IMG/VR virus record: IMGVR_UViG_3300035701_000162
Coordinates: 1-33,375 of that record
DNA: 33,375 nucleotides
Strand: one strand, 5' to 3'
Source: a virus
The notes beneath the pieces are model-generated. The model did not search any database. It was not told the DNA's origin and saw only the letters and a list, made by a program, of their open reading frames with translations. Every line of letters begins with the position of its first letter. The stretch's first letter is position 1. Shown here piece by piece: positions 1 to 9,873 of this stretch. The position numbers were made by a program, and so were the translations under genes.

Positions 1-1
1 C

Positions 2-703
2 CTCCAGCTCCGCACAACTGCGCAACAGCGCGCCGACCGCGTGAACTCCGGTTTCGTGACGCTTTCCGAGTGGAATAGCTACATTAACCAGAGCTTATTT
101 GAGCTGTACGACATCCTGGTGACTGCTTATGAGGACTACTACGCAGCACCTCCTCTTATGCTCCTCACTAATGGGTCAAACACATACGCGTTGCCTAGTG
201 ATTTCTATAAGCTACTGGGCGTTGACCTTGGCTTGAACGCGAACTCGAACGCTTGGGTTACACTCAAAAAGTTTAATTTTATATCTCGCAATCGCTATGT
301 ATTCCCTCAACTGCAAGCTAACTACCTAGGTATTTCGGGTCTGGAGTACAGAATAGTGGGGAGTAACTTAACCTTCATTCCTACACCTTCGGGTAACCAG
401 TATCTTCGCGTCTGGTATATCCCTAGGATGCCTGAGTTACTTCAGGACACGGATATAGCAGACGGTGTTAACGGGTGGCTTGAATATGTAATCACGGACG
501 CAGCTATTAAGGCGCTTCAAAAGGAAGAAAGCGATTGTAGCCTTCTTATGGCGCAAAAACAGGCGCTCCTTAAGCGTGTCGAAGAAAGTGCTGTTAATCG
601 GGACGCAGGCCTGCCCGACACGATTTCAGATACCCGCACTAGGTCAGACCGCTATGGTGGTTATGGTGGAGCTGGAGGAGATGGGCCTTATGGTGGTTAC
701 TAG
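2..703 (+). CDS. Head-tail adaptor-like virion protein, 5' truncated
   Basis: The frame is open to the left window edge, so the true start lies upstream; GTG at 41 is only the first possible start inside the window. The visible N-terminus contains QQRADRVNSGFVTLSEWNSY followed by ELYDILVTAYEDYY. This resembles a conserved podoviral protein with a '(R)aD...S.FvtdeElN.yIn.S..ELYDlL' pattern that is usually encoded between capsid and tail genes, where an adaptor at the portal-tail joint would be expected. The last 20 residues are glycine/tyrosine rich (GGYGGAGGDGPYGGY). Its TAG stop overlaps the GTG start of the next gene by one base, so it is in the late virion operon. The adaptor role is inferred from family pattern and position. 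Confidence 0.6.
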   Translation, partial: LQLRTTAQQRADRVNSGFVTLSEWNSYINQSLFELYDILVTAYEDYYAAPPLMLLTNGSNTYALPSDFYKLLGVDLGLNANSNAWVTLKKFNFISRNRYVFPQLQANYLGISGLEYRIVGSNLTFIPTPSGNQYLRVWYIPRMPELLQDTDIADGVNGWLEYVITDAAIKALQKEESDCSLLMAQKQALLKRVEESAVNRDAGLPDTISDTRTRSDRYGGYGGAGGDGPYGGY

Positions 704-1245
704 TGGCTAAGATAATTAAGCCAGTGGCTGGCCAATATTTTGAGGATGTTTCACAATCCCTTCAACAATCTCAATGGTCCAGTGTCCTTAATCCAGCTAT
801 CAACGGCGTCAACCAATTAGCACACCCTAATATTGGTGTTTCTGACTTAATTACATCGTTCAGCACCACTAGTACAGTGAACGTCTTAGTAACTGGTGCT
901 TCAGTAAAAATTAAAGGTCGCGGAATAGCGATATCAGTGTTTTTACAGCCAGCACCACTTCAAAGTAGTTCAGGGTTAACGGTAACAAACACAGGTGGTT
1001 CCACGGTGGGAATATACACGCTCCTTAAGTATTCATTATCCGATACAACAGCCAAGACCCTTGGTGTATTTCAAATCGGCGCAGGTGTTGTCACATCCAT
1101 AATTATGCCGCCTAATGTAGTCCATATGATGGACTTAGATATCGGTGAGGACACTTATTTTTACCAACTTAAGTTGCGCGTGTCAGGTGGGACGACGCCA
1201 TCGGCCTCGGTGACCAATGTAAACCTAATCGCAAGGGAAGGTTAA
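703..1245 (+). CDS. Small virion-associated protein of unknown function
   Basis: A 180-residue protein starting at GTG, which overlaps the TAG stop of the upstream gene, and ending directly before the ATG of the large nozzle-like gene. It is rich in Ser, Thr, Val and Gly, with alternating hydrophobic residues typical of beta structure (for example VNVLVTGASVKIKGRGIAIS), and has no signal peptide or membrane segment. The tight coupling on both sides points to a structural role near the head-tail joint. I do not recognise a named family. Confidence 0.6.
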   Translation: MAKIIKPVAGQYFEDVSQSLQQSQWSSVLNPAINGVNQLAHPNIGVSDLITSFSTTSTVNVLVTGASVKIKGRGIAISVFLQPAPLQSSSGLTVTNTGGSTVGIYTLLKYSLSDTTAKTLGVFQIGAGVVTSIIMPPNVVHMMDLDIGEDTYFYQLKLRVSGGTTPSASVTNVNLIAREG

Positions 1246-4200
1246 ATGACACTGGAGAAAAGAACAATTAATATCAACTTTGGTCAAGGGTTGGATACGA
1301 AAACCGACCCATTCCAAGTTAAACTTGGAAAATTCCTATCCTTGATTAATACTGTTTTCTCTATTGGTGGGATGATTAAAAAGCGGTACGGTTTTCCAAT
1401 TTTAATTTCATCCCCCGCATCAGACACGCGCGCCATAGGTACGTCGAGAAATAATCTCATTACAGTTGGAAAACAGATTAACGTCTATGACCCCATAGCT
1501 AACAATTTAAATCAAACGGCTGTGTACCAAACGTGTGACATTAACATTGTACCTCTTATCCGCGATAATGACCCATATGCTAGCGTGGACTCTGCGGTGT
1601 CGGTCAATGGCTATATATGTATAGTCATGTCGAACACCGACGGCGCGTATTATAAAGTACTGGACGCCTCCACTGGAACAGCCATTGTGAACCGCACATC
1701 CTTAAGTGTTAACGGTAAAAAGCCTAAAGTAGTTGTTTTGGGTAACTACTTTTATATGGTGTATACACTTGGAACATCGCTCTTATTTAAAGCGTTGCCA
1801 ACCAGCAATCCCTTGCTCGCGACTACTAATGGAACCATCACTGCGGCGCTATCGTCGTTTGTTATTTACGATATCGCCATCAATACCTACATAGGCTCTG
1901 CGGTTGTGGCGTGGGCCGCCACGAGCGGTTTTGGTTACCAAATGATTAACTCCAATCTATCGTTTGGGTTTTCTGGAGCCATTACAGGAACTAATACCGG
2001 TACTATATTATATAGTTTCGCAACACTTGCTGTTGATGCGACGGACGGTAGTTGGTGGTTAATTTACATGACCAGTCCTTCTGGTGGTGTTGAAAACATT
2101 GCTTACACAAAAAGAACTGCGGCTGGAGGTCAACTAATAGCGCCAACGGTAAGTTATACGTTTGACACTGCCGGTGGAGAGATGCCTCGTACAGGTTGTG
2201 GTTACGCATCACAAGGCGAGGTAACCATTTTTTTTGATTCTGTATTTAGGGTTTATAACACCGTTGGACCATATATAGGTATAGTATGGAGCACTCACGT
2301 CACGGCATCTGGTGTGGATGGGCCTCTGGATGTTATCGCGAACAATGTGTTTATAGGGAGTCGCGCGTTCTTATTCGATAAACAAATTGTTGTAGGCGTT
2401 TTCTCCGCTATGATGGCGGTTGGTGGTGAGCCACCTACGACTAATTTTTATTCGACCAATTTTATTATTACATCGTCTGGAAAGGTGTTGGCTAAGTATG
2501 CAGAATCTACCTGCGGACAATGGTACTCTGGTGGCCCATGGAACACGACGTTAACGGGTGTTGGTAGAACGTGGCCGGTATTATGTTCGGTTTCACAACT
2601 AAACATATATTACTACAGCGCCTACTTAATTATGGAGCAACCATTAATACAGAAAGCACTCGCGGGAACGCCAGGTTTCTACGTAAACACAGGCGTTGAT
2701 GCTATCCGGTTTACCGTTGATAATTACTTAATAAAGATGGCCGAAATATCGGGGTCAACATGTATTACAGGCGGCCAAACGTGGCAATATGACGGCAATA
2801 ACTCGTGCGAACTCGGGTTTCACACCTCGCCACAAAATCTGTCAATAACGACGGCAACATCAGGCGGTCTTATTGGAGCCGGTACTTATTATTATCAAGC
2901 AGTCTACCAGTGGAGCGACGCTAACGGCAACCAACACAGAAGTGCCCCAAGCCCTATCCCTTCTCCTGGTATCACTACAACAGGGAGTGCTTCCACCGTC
3001 ACTATCGCAATACCTTCCCTGACTATGACCAATAAAACCAATGTTGTGGTTAAAATATATAGGTCAAGTTTAACATCACCATTGCCGCGAGAAATAACTA
3101 ATGTGGCGGGTGTATCAGTACCAAACACCCCAGACGTCCCGTCGCTAGCATATACCGATAAATTAGATGAGGTCGCACTAGTTGGGGCGTCTAAGGATAT
3201 TTTATATACTTCACTGGGACAGCTTCCGAATGACGCCGTACCAGCTAGTTACGATATGACAGTTTTTAAGGCGCGCTTATTTATTGTGCCTTGTGAGGAT
3301 AGGAATAGTATTTTCTTTTCCAAACCAGTCATTGCAGGGACTCCACCTGAGTTTTCTGATTTATTCACAATATTCGTTAACCCATCTATCTCCTCAAAAG
3401 TGAATACAGGGCCTATCACTGGTATTTTTCCGATGGATGATAAGCTTATTATTTTTAAGCAGCGAGCAATCTACTACATTGCGGGTGAAGGGCCCGATAA
3501 TGATGGTACAGATAACACGTTCACCGATCCCATTTACGTAAGCGCCACTATCGGTTGCATTTCAAAGCAGAGTGTCGTCATTACCCCTATGGGACTAGTA
3601 TTCCAGAGCGATAAAGGGCTTTGGGTATTGGGTCGCGATTTATCGACGCAGTTTATAGGTGCGGCGGTAGAAAAATTTCTGCTACCAGCCCAACCCAGTG
3701 GAGCTACACCGTTAGTTGTTTCTGCACAGACTGTCCCAAATACTAATGAAGTACGATTTGGCATTTCTAATGGTAAAATGGTGGTTTTCGACTACTTCTA
3801 TCAGCAATGGGGTGAGTTCTCTGGGCTGAGTCATTTGTATTCAACGATCTATAAAGACAGACACACTCTTCTACTACCCGACGGTGAGACCGTTAGCCAG
3901 GAACTCCCTGGTACGTTTATGGACGGTACAGTTCCTGTGTTTGTCCAGTTCACTACGGCATGGGTGAACTTATCTGGTGTCCAAGGGCTAGAGCGCGCGT
4001 ATTTTTTTAATGTATTAGGTCAGGATGTGACACCACATAGCCTAGAGGTTCAGATAGCATATGATTATAGTTCGGACCTTTTACAGGTCGTTAATATCAT
4101 ACCAACTTCACAAGTAGCCTCAACTAAGCAGGGTAGAGTTTTTTTAATTAAACAAAAATGCCAAGCGTTTCAGTTGTCTTTTCAGGAGTTCCTGCAACCA

Positions 4201-4305
4201 GGGACCACATCAACGGGGCCATCTTTCACGATTAGCGGACTTGACGTAACGGTGGCGCTTAAGAAGGGCTACCCAACACTACCTGCAAATCAGTCAGTGA
4301 GCTAA
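1246..4305 (+). CDS. Large tail protein, nozzle/stabilisation-like
   Basis: 1019 residues, starting at ATG immediately after the upstream TAA. The N-terminus (INFGQGLDTKTDPFQVKLGK, then LINTVFSIGGMIKKRYGF) has the arrangement seen in podoviral tail-tube/nozzle proteins such as T7 gp12 and P22 gp10: an early 'G.d...dp..v..g....l.N..f..g.l.kR.G' segment before a long beta-rich body. The body has many repeated Gly/Ser/Thr beta segments. A central part (LIGAGTYYYQAVYQWSDANG) looks like a fibronectin-III-type insert. Such proteins form the distal tail tube. Assignment rests on length, N-terminal pattern and position after the adaptor-like gene; identity with a particular family is not proven. Confidence 0.6.
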   Translation: MTLEKRTININFGQGLDTKTDPFQVKLGKFLSLINTVFSIGGMIKKRYGFPILISSPASDTRAIGTSRNNLITVGKQINVYDPIANNLNQTAVYQTCDINIVPLIRDNDPYASVDSAVSVNGYICIVMSNTDGAYYKVLDASTGTAIVNRTSLSVNGKKPKVVVLGNYFYMVYTLGTSLLFKALPTSNPLLATTNGTITAALSSFVIYDIAINTYIGSAVVAWAATSGFGYQMINSNLSFGFSGAITGTNTGTILYSFATLAVDATDGSWWLIYMTSPSGGVENIAYTKRTAAGGQLIAPTVSYTFDTAGGEMPRTGCGYASQGEVTIFFDSVFRVYNTVGPYIGIVWSTHVTASGVDGPLDVIANNVFIGSRAFLFDKQIVVGVFSAMMAVGGEPPTTNFYSTNFIITSSGKVLAKYAESTCGQWYSGGPWNTTLTGVGRTWPVLCSVSQLNIYYYSAYLIMEQPLIQKALAGTPGFYVNTGVDAIRFTVDNYLIKMAEISGSTCITGGQTWQYDGNNSCELGFHTSPQNLSITTATSGGLIGAGTYYYQAVYQWSDANGNQHRSAPSPIPSPGITTTGSASTVTIAIPSLTMTNKTNVVVKIYRSSLTSPLPREITNVAGVSVPNTPDVPSLAYTDKLDEVALVGASKDILYTSLGQLPNDAVPASYDMTVFKARLFIVPCEDRNSIFFSKPVIAGTPPEFSDLFTIFVNPSISSKVNTGPITGIFPMDDKLIIFKQRAIYYIAGEGPDNDGTDNTFTDPIYVSATIGCISKQSVVITPMGLVFQSDKGLWVLGRDLSTQFIGAAVEKFLLPAQPSGATPLVVSAQTVPNTNEVRFGISNGKMVVFDYFYQQWGEFSGLSHLYSTIYKDRHTLLLPDGETVSQELPGTFMDGTVPVFVQFTTAWVNLSGVQGLERAYFFNVLGQDVTPHSLEVQIAYDYSSDLLQVVNIIPTSQVASTKQGRVFLIKQKCQAFQLSFQEFLQPGTTSTGPSFTISGLDVTVALKKGYPTLPANQSVS

Positions 4306-4353
4306 TGGACAGCCTAGGGTTAACAGCATAGCATAAGGCTGCTATCACTGGTT

Positions 4354-4396
4354 GGCCCCGTCGTTTAGCGTGGCGCTGGCGGCGGGGTTAATTATT
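4354..4396 (+). terminator. Candidate intrinsic terminator after the nozzle-like gene
   Basis: CCCCGTCG (4356-4363) pairs with CGGCGGGG (4380-4387), one G-U pair included, enclosing an inner AGCG/CGCT stem (4367-4370 and 4374-4377). It is followed by TTAATTATT rather than a clean T run. It lies about 50 bases after the 1019-residue gene and just beyond the stop of a minus-strand gene remnant, so it could act in either direction. Confidence 0.45.
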
Positions 4397-4528
4397 CGAG
4401 CACCTTTTCTTATTAGGCGCGACTACACCTAACGACCTGGACGCAAGCCACTCATCGATGTCAGTCTCACGCCAGCCCACGCGAGGATCTATAGGCCACA
4501 AAAAGTCAAGCTCCCTCTTTGGTGCAAA
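4388..4528 (-). pseudogene. AlpA/MerR-like DNA-binding fragment
   Basis: On the minus strand an open frame of 46 codons, bounded upstream by TAG (4529-4531), contains DPRVGWRETDIDEWLASR. This matches the wing and last helix of AlpA-type excisionase/prophage regulators (pattern 'lgpr.vgWresdIdaWlasR'). The frame has no good start and no ribosome binding site, and an expected N-terminal helix-turn-helix half is missing. Upstream in the same frame are two stops, and the region is occupied by a 13-bp perfect inverted repeat. I read it as the C-terminal remnant of a regulator broken by insertion or rearrangement; chance similarity is possible because the segment is short. Confidence 0.4.
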
Positions 4529-4553
4529 CTAGTCAGAGGCGTTTGCACCAAAG
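4517..4553. repeat. Perfect 13-bp inverted repeat
   Basis: CTTTGGTGCAAAC (4517-4529) and GTTTGCACCAAAG (4541-4553) are exact reverse complements separated by 11 bases. No T run follows in either direction. It lies 46 bases upstream of the ATG at 4600 and interrupts the frame of the regulator remnant. It may be an operator, an RNA stabiliser/processing hairpin or the footprint of an insertion. Confidence 0.85.
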
Positions 4554-4599
4554 AATATCTACGTGCGTCAACACCCCCACCATAAAGAGAGGTGCGCTC

Positions 4600-5490
4600 A
4601 TGGGTTTATGGGACATGGCCGGTGACTTAATCGGTTTCGAGACTGGAGAGGATAGGGACAGGCGTGCAGCGCAGGAAGCTGCCGAGGCTCCAGCGCGCCA
4701 GCAACTAGAGCGCATGAACCAACTGCAAACGCAAATGCAGCCAGGCGTGACGGGTGGAATTAATGCTCAACAGCAACTAGCAGGCATGTACGCGAACCAA
4801 GCCACTGGAGCCGGACCTAGCGTAGCGGCGGGTATGTTGAATGAGGCCACCGCGCGCAATGTGGCGGACCAGGGCGCAATTCTAGCGTCGGCACGTGGGT
4901 CCAGTGCAAATCCAATGATAGCGGCACGACTAGCCGCCCAACAGGGTGGTGAGGCAGGCCAACAGGCCGCGCGTGCAGCCGCGACGATGAAGGCGCAAGA
5001 GCAGTTAGCAGCGCAGGCCGCCATGGGCCAGCTGGCGAACCAACAGATTGGTCAGCAACTTTCCGCGTCGGGACTGGGTGCGCAGCAAAGCGGTGGCCTT
5101 ATGAATGCTGGCCTGCAAGCGCAGCAAGCCAAAGAGGCGTCGGAAAACGCGTTAACCGGGCAGATGTTAGGCGCAGGAGCAAGCTACTTAGGAGCGAGTT
5201 CGGGCGCTGCAAAAAAAACAGCGGCTTATGGTGGCGAGATAACCCAAGCGCCAAATCAACAAGAGAATTGGCTTTCGTCCCACTTCACAGCGCCTAAGAT
5301 GAGCAACGGTGGCCACGTCCCTGGTAAGGCGCAAGTCTTTGGAGACTCCCATGTGAACGACACTGTGGACGCGAAGTTATCCCCTGGTGAAATTGTCATC
5401 CCTAGAAGTATCGCCAAAGGGAAAAACCCCGTTGGTGACTCCGCTAAATTTGTAGCGGCTGTTCTAGCGCAGCAAGGATTTAAGCGATGA
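4600..5490 (+). CDS. Internal virion/ejection-type protein, Gln/Ala rich
   Basis: 296 residues from ATG 4600, chosen over the upstream GTG at 4519 because AGAGAGGTG precedes it at a good distance, whereas the longer N-terminus would be encoded across the inverted repeat. The protein is rich in Gln and Ala through residues 20-210 (helical, low complexity) and ends with a conserved segment LSPGEIVIPRSI at about residues 259-270, which recurs near the C-terminus of internal or ejection-type proteins of podoviruses. It is followed by two further large proteins of the same character through a 4-base ATGA overlap, suggesting a three-protein ejection set. The functional name is inferred from this context. 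Confidence 0.6.
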   Translation: MGLWDMAGDLIGFETGEDRDRRAAQEAAEAPARQQLERMNQLQTQMQPGVTGGINAQQQLAGMYANQATGAGPSVAAGMLNEATARNVADQGAILASARGSSANPMIAARLAAQQGGEAGQQAARAAATMKAQEQLAAQAAMGQLANQQIGQQLSASGLGAQQSGGLMNAGLQAQQAKEASENALTGQMLGAGASYLGASSGAAKKTAAYGGEITQAPNQQENWLSSHFTAPKMSNGGHVPGKAQVFGDSHVNDTVDAKLSPGEIVIPRSIAKGKNPVGDSAKFVAAVLAQQGFKR

Positions 5491-7037
5491 AACTAGGGCT
5501 GAGTGACTTCAAAAAAGTTCATGAGGATGAGCATAGCGCTATTTTAAAGCATCCTAAAGGCCACCATGTGGTGATTGCGAAGAAATCACTTTCACCTAAA
5601 CTAACTGACCAGCTGAGAAAGTTGCCGATGTATATGGCTGAGGGTGGAGATGTTCGTGAAGAAATAGAGTCACCTCCAGAAGAGCAAACACCAGAGCAAA
5701 AAGTAACAGCCGAAAGGCTTAGTCAGCCACTACCTAAAGCGGAGCAACTATTTCAGAATGCCACAGCGTCGGGTGACTTCAGTGTACCTACCTCGTCTAA
5801 TATCTCAGCAACCCCAACGACACCAGCCGGAGAGGGAATAGGATATGACGTTAGTTCCTATCAGAATAAAGCACAGCAAAGCGCGCAACCACAAGGTCCT
5901 CCACCGCCCGCGCCTCTTCAGCTTCCTCCACCACCTATGGGTGGCGCTGGTGCGATTAGTGGGCAAGCTGAGAAAGACATTAACGTTGCGAATGCCGATA
6001 TCGTTAAAGCGGCTGGACTTCAAGAAACGTCGGCGGTCGAACACGCGAAGGCGATAGCTGCAGAAAAACAGCACTACGACACAATTAAAAAAGATACCCT
6101 CAAAGATGCTGAAATGGCGTTGCAGGATTGGAAGTCTGGCGCGGTCGATAGAAGTCGAGTTTGGAAAAATAAAGACACTAGCACAAAAGCAATGAACATT
6201 ATCGCACTAGTTATGGGGGCTATGGGGGCGGCGAAAGTTGGAGGAGAAAACCTCGGGGTCAAGGCGCTCAATAAACAGATAGAGGACGACGTAGCGGACC
6301 AGAAAGACGCGATTGACCAAAAAAAGACGATCTACAGCGCTTATTTAGACCGCTACAAGGACGCGGACGCTGCCTATAATGCGGCTCTAGGTACTCAGAA
6401 ACTTATTTATGCCTCAAAACTGGATGAGGCCGCCGGAAAAATGAAAAGCGGCGAAGCTAAGCAGAACGCCGCCGCAGCCGTGGCTAAATTGAAACTGGAA
6501 GCATACGACCGAATGGAACAGGCCGGACTTCGGCGCGCAATGATGACCGCGAAACCTGCAGAAACTCAGGAGCAACGCTCCCTTACCGTTGAAACACCGG
6601 ATGGCGCTAAATATAAGGCATATAGCCCCACTGATGCCTCTAAGGTTCGTGCTAGCGTGGCCGGTTATCGTGACCTAACTAAGTCACTTCAGGATTTTCG
6701 GGACTCAATGTCGGCTGATATAAACCCATTTTCTGCGCAGTCCACTAAACACGCGGCGCAGGTAGCTGATTTACACGCCAAATTAAAAGACCCAGAGCAC
6801 TATAATTTCGGGCAATTAGCTGGTGGTGACCTAGATATGATGAAAGCTATGTTAAGTAGTGGCGGATCTTGGAATAAAGAAAAGGTGTTAAACCAGATTG
6901 ATGTTCTTATGGCGTCACAGAAGAATAAGATGCAAGGCATGCTGGCGTCGCAGTTAGAGGGCTACCAACCGCGCGGCGACGCGCTTACAAAACGCATTAA
7001 CGTACCGGCGGGCTATCATGCCAATAGTCGTAAATAA
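5487..7037 (+). CDS. Ejection-type virion protein with coiled coil
   Basis: 516 residues. The ATG overlaps the upstream TGA (ATGA). The N-terminus reads HPKGHHVVIAKKSLSPKLTD then MYMAEGG, a pattern I associate with internal virion proteins of podoviruses. Residues 60-160 are Pro/Gln rich and probably disordered (PPPPAPLQLPPPPMGG). Residues 165-360 are Ala/Lys/Glu rich and probably form a long coiled coil. A short hydrophobic stretch, IIALVMGAMGAAKVGG (about residues 238-253), could contact membrane. It overlaps the next gene by 20 bases. A role in genome ejection is inferred from position and composition. Confidence 0.6.
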   Translation: MKLGLSDFKKVHEDEHSAILKHPKGHHVVIAKKSLSPKLTDQLRKLPMYMAEGGDVREEIESPPEEQTPEQKVTAERLSQPLPKAEQLFQNATASGDFSVPTSSNISATPTTPAGEGIGYDVSSYQNKAQQSAQPQGPPPPAPLQLPPPPMGGAGAISGQAEKDINVANADIVKAAGLQETSAVEHAKAIAAEKQHYDTIKKDTLKDAEMALQDWKSGAVDRSRVWKNKDTSTKAMNIIALVMGAMGAAKVGGENLGVKALNKQIEDDVADQKDAIDQKKTIYSAYLDRYKDADAAYNAALGTQKLIYASKLDEAAGKMKSGEAKQNAAAAVAKLKLEAYDRMEQAGLRRAMMTAKPAETQEQRSLTVETPDGAKYKAYSPTDASKVRASVAGYRDLTKSLQDFRDSMSADINPFSAQSTKHAAQVADLHAKLKDPEHYNFGQLAGGDLDMMKAMLSSGGSWNKEKVLNQIDVLMASQKNKMQGMLASQLEGYQPRGDALTKRINVPAGYHANSRK

Positions 7038-9873
7038 AGAGACTGGCGCTTTTGAAGATTTAGACCCTACAGCCGCCAAAGCCGGTGTTGAGGGTGGCTC
7101 TTACGCCGTGGCGTTAAACGATCCCGAGGGCAACCCTGTCCAGGCGTCTCATGAGAATATCGCGCAGCTCTTATCGGAGGGCTATACACAGCCTAACAAT
7201 GACCAGTTAACCTCCCTTCTTAACTCATCGAAATACGGCACTACTGGTCAGGTAGCCTTAACAGCACTTGAGCGCGGGTTAAGTGGCGCAACTATGGGCG
7301 CAAGTGACGTGGCCCTTAAAAAACTAAACCCTGATGTTTATGAGGCGTCTAAAATAAGGGAAGAGGTTAACCCAACAGCGACGGCGATAGCTGGTCCAAC
7401 GGGAATGGTGGTTAGTTCGTTAGTGGGACCTCTTAGCGCTATAAGTAAGGGAGTGGGGTCGCTCATGGGGGCCTCAAAAATAGCGGCAACCGCACCGTTA
7501 GCAACACGAGCATGGCAAGCGGCTAAAACAGAAGCATTAGTCAACACCATTCAGGCGAGCGGAGAAGAGGCATCAAAGCACATTATCAACGATCCAGAGG
7601 CCGCAGCGGGAGGATCTGCTCTTGCTCATATCGGGTTAGCTGGTCTAGCTGGTGGCATCTTAGGTGGGGCATTCCCTTATGTAGGCGCTGGCGTTAAAGC
7701 GGTCGCCTCTAAAACAAAAGACATAGGGAAGCGCGCATTTATTAAGACCGCTCAACTTGCGGCGGGCCGAAGCTCAAAGGAAGTGGCCGAGGAGGCCGCT
7801 GAGTCTGGTGCAGTAGATGCGGCGTTTCAGTCTGCCGCTAAAGAGGCTCCGGATGCGGCATCTCCTCTGGGTGATGCGGTAGCTGAGGCTGGCGGCACTG
7901 AGGCCTCCCCAATTATAGAGGCATCGCAGCCAGCGACACCGTCAACCACGGTGATGGGCGACGCCGCTGAAGATGTGCCACACACTAACCCCTTTACAGA
8001 GGGTCCTGCAGACATTCCTATTGACAAGAGACACCAGGAAATCTTTGACACGTTAAAAAGTGGTCCCACCACTGAAGCTAACCAAATCCTAGCTGATATG
8101 CGGGCACAGCTCGCGGCGCGCGCTAACAATATGGAGGCGAGTGAGCAGGTGCAAGAGCAGTTGAGCAACTTCTATAAAACCACCACTGAACACGCCGACG
8201 ATCAATTCGGATGGGGTGGCTTTAAGGGTAAAGCTATCGCGGGGTCAGTCCCAGAGTTAAATACGGCCATTAATGACCAGACAGCATCTATTTATGAAAC
8301 GCTGGATAATATGGCTAAAAAAATGAACAAAAACCCACGTAACTACCCTGCGCATTTACGAAACCAATTTAATAACATCGTGACAGATTTTTCTGAGGTC
8401 GCCTCCAACCCAGAGGCCACGTCGGCAGAGCTATTTAATGCGATTAATAAAGTAAAACAAGCTGCGCAGAAGTATGGGATGACATACACGGACGCTGTTA
8501 ACCCAGCGCATTCATTTGTGAGTGATATGCGTGGACTAGGGCACGGCCTGAAGGAGCAGCTAGTTGATGCTGGTGTGTGGGGAAAAGCGGCCTCCATGCA
8601 AAAGCGTATTAACGAGCAGTTCGTAAAGTTTAAAGACAAGAGAAAATACTTTGAGAGTAAATTCACTACTCAAGTGCCTTTGGCTGACGGAGGAGTGGAG
8701 CGCGTAGTGGACCCTGGTAAGGTGGATGCGTTTTTTCGAAATAAGGACAAATCTAGCAAGAAACTTGTAAAGGACCAACTAATCGAGTTCATGGGTGAGG
8801 GTCAACGTTACCGTGACATGATCCATAATGCCCACCTAGAGCTTGGTATGGAAAGTCCAGTCGAACCAGCCGCAACCAACGCCATTAAGGCCGCTGTTAA
8901 GGCGAAAAATATTGGCTCCGATTTAGCGGACGCGCTTCTGGACTCAATAGCCCCTGGTCCACCTATGGGATTAGCGGCGAATATACCAGGTGCATGGGTA
9001 GCACAAAAAGCCGCTAAAGGGGCGCTCGCCATGGTCCTTAAAAAACTGATGCCAGTAGTTGCTGACGGAGTTACTAAAGAAGTCCCAGATATAGCTGCAT
9101 TAAGGGCGTCAGCTAAGTTTGTGGAGGCGGTCGAAAAGGGTGAAGCAAAAATGACGTCCGCCGCAAGCGCGCTGGTAAACCCAGATCCGACGGAACATCC
9201 TAACGTCAAGATACCTACCGCAGCACAAGTTGACCACATGCGCAGGAAGTTGGACGCGGTAGCTTCAAACCCTGCCGCAATGCTCGAAATGAAGCAGAAA
9301 ATAAGCCACTACATGCCAAATGCTGCCGCAGCAATGGTTATGGTAGCGAGTAGTGCCATTACTGACCTGACGGATAGCAACCCAGAGAGAAACCAACAGC
9401 CACGCTCACTTATGGACGCGCCCAGTACGCAGACTAAATCACAGAAGGATAAATACACACGCCGGTTGCAAGTGGTTATGCAGCCCATGGTGCTTCTGAA
9501 TGGCATAAAGACTGGCGACATAACACGCGAAGACATGGCTATTGCCGAGAAGGTGCATCCTGCGTTTGTAAGTCGGATGCGGGAAAAACTTATTTCTGAG
9601 GTTACCTCGCCTAAGTTCAACCCCGTAAAACTAACCGCACGCCATAAGTTAGGGTTATCTATCTTTCTGGGGGCTCCAATGGTGTCGTCTCTTAAACCGG
9701 AAAACATGATGGCAATTCAAGAGGCCTTAACTAAGCAATCGGTCGATGCTCCACAACAGGTTAGGCCATCCGTCGGTAAAACTACACAAAGTGGTTTAAA
9801 TAAACTCGGGAAGACAAACAGCCTTTATGGAACGCCGTCGCAAAACGCAGCGGCTAGAAAAGTGGTGCACTAA
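7018..9873 (+). CDS. Large ejection-type virion protein
   Basis: 951 residues, starting inside the end of the previous gene. The N-terminus (KETGAFEDLDPTAAKAGVEGGSY, split here as KETGAFEDLDP and AKAGVEGGSYAV) has the form seen in very large podoviral internal proteins: a short beta-type domain describing the allowed range, then long helical regions. A Gly/Ala hydrophobic segment near residues 198-226 (LAGLAGGILGGAFPYVG) could insert into a membrane. The remainder is Ala/Glu/Lys rich. No lytic transglycosylase motif is visible. Together with the two preceding genes it probably forms the proteins ejected ahead of the DNA. The name rests on size, composition and place in the operon. Confidence 0.55.
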   Translation: MPIVVNKETGAFEDLDPTAAKAGVEGGSYAVALNDPEGNPVQASHENIAQLLSEGYTQPNNDQLTSLLNSSKYGTTGQVALTALERGLSGATMGASDVALKKLNPDVYEASKIREEVNPTATAIAGPTGMVVSSLVGPLSAISKGVGSLMGASKIAATAPLATRAWQAAKTEALVNTIQASGEEASKHIINDPEAAAGGSALAHIGLAGLAGGILGGAFPYVGAGVKAVASKTKDIGKRAFIKTAQLAAGRSSKEVAEEAAESGAVDAAFQSAAKEAPDAASPLGDAVAEAGGTEASPIIEASQPATPSTTVMGDAAEDVPHTNPFTEGPADIPIDKRHQEIFDTLKSGPTTEANQILADMRAQLAARANNMEASEQVQEQLSNFYKTTTEHADDQFGWGGFKGKAIAGSVPELNTAINDQTASIYETLDNMAKKMNKNPRNYPAHLRNQFNNIVTDFSEVASNPEATSAELFNAINKVKQAAQKYGMTYTDAVNPAHSFVSDMRGLGHGLKEQLVDAGVWGKAASMQKRINEQFVKFKDKRKYFESKFTTQVPLADGGVERVVDPGKVDAFFRNKDKSSKKLVKDQLIEFMGEGQRYRDMIHNAHLELGMESPVEPAATNAIKAAVKAKNIGSDLADALLDSIAPGPPMGLAANIPGAWVAQKAAKGALAMVLKKLMPVVADGVTKEVPDIAALRASAKFVEAVEKGEAKMTSAASALVNPDPTEHPNVKIPTAAQVDHMRRKLDAVASNPAAMLEMKQKISHYMPNAAAAMVMVASSAITDLTDSNPERNQQPRSLMDAPSTQTKSQKDKYTRRLQVVMQPMVLLNGIKTGDITREDMAIAEKVHPAFVSRMREKLISEVTSPKFNPVKLTARHKLGLSIFLGAPMVSSLKPENMMAIQEALTKQSVDAPQQVRPSVGKTTQSGLNKLGKTNSLYGTPSQNAAARKVVH

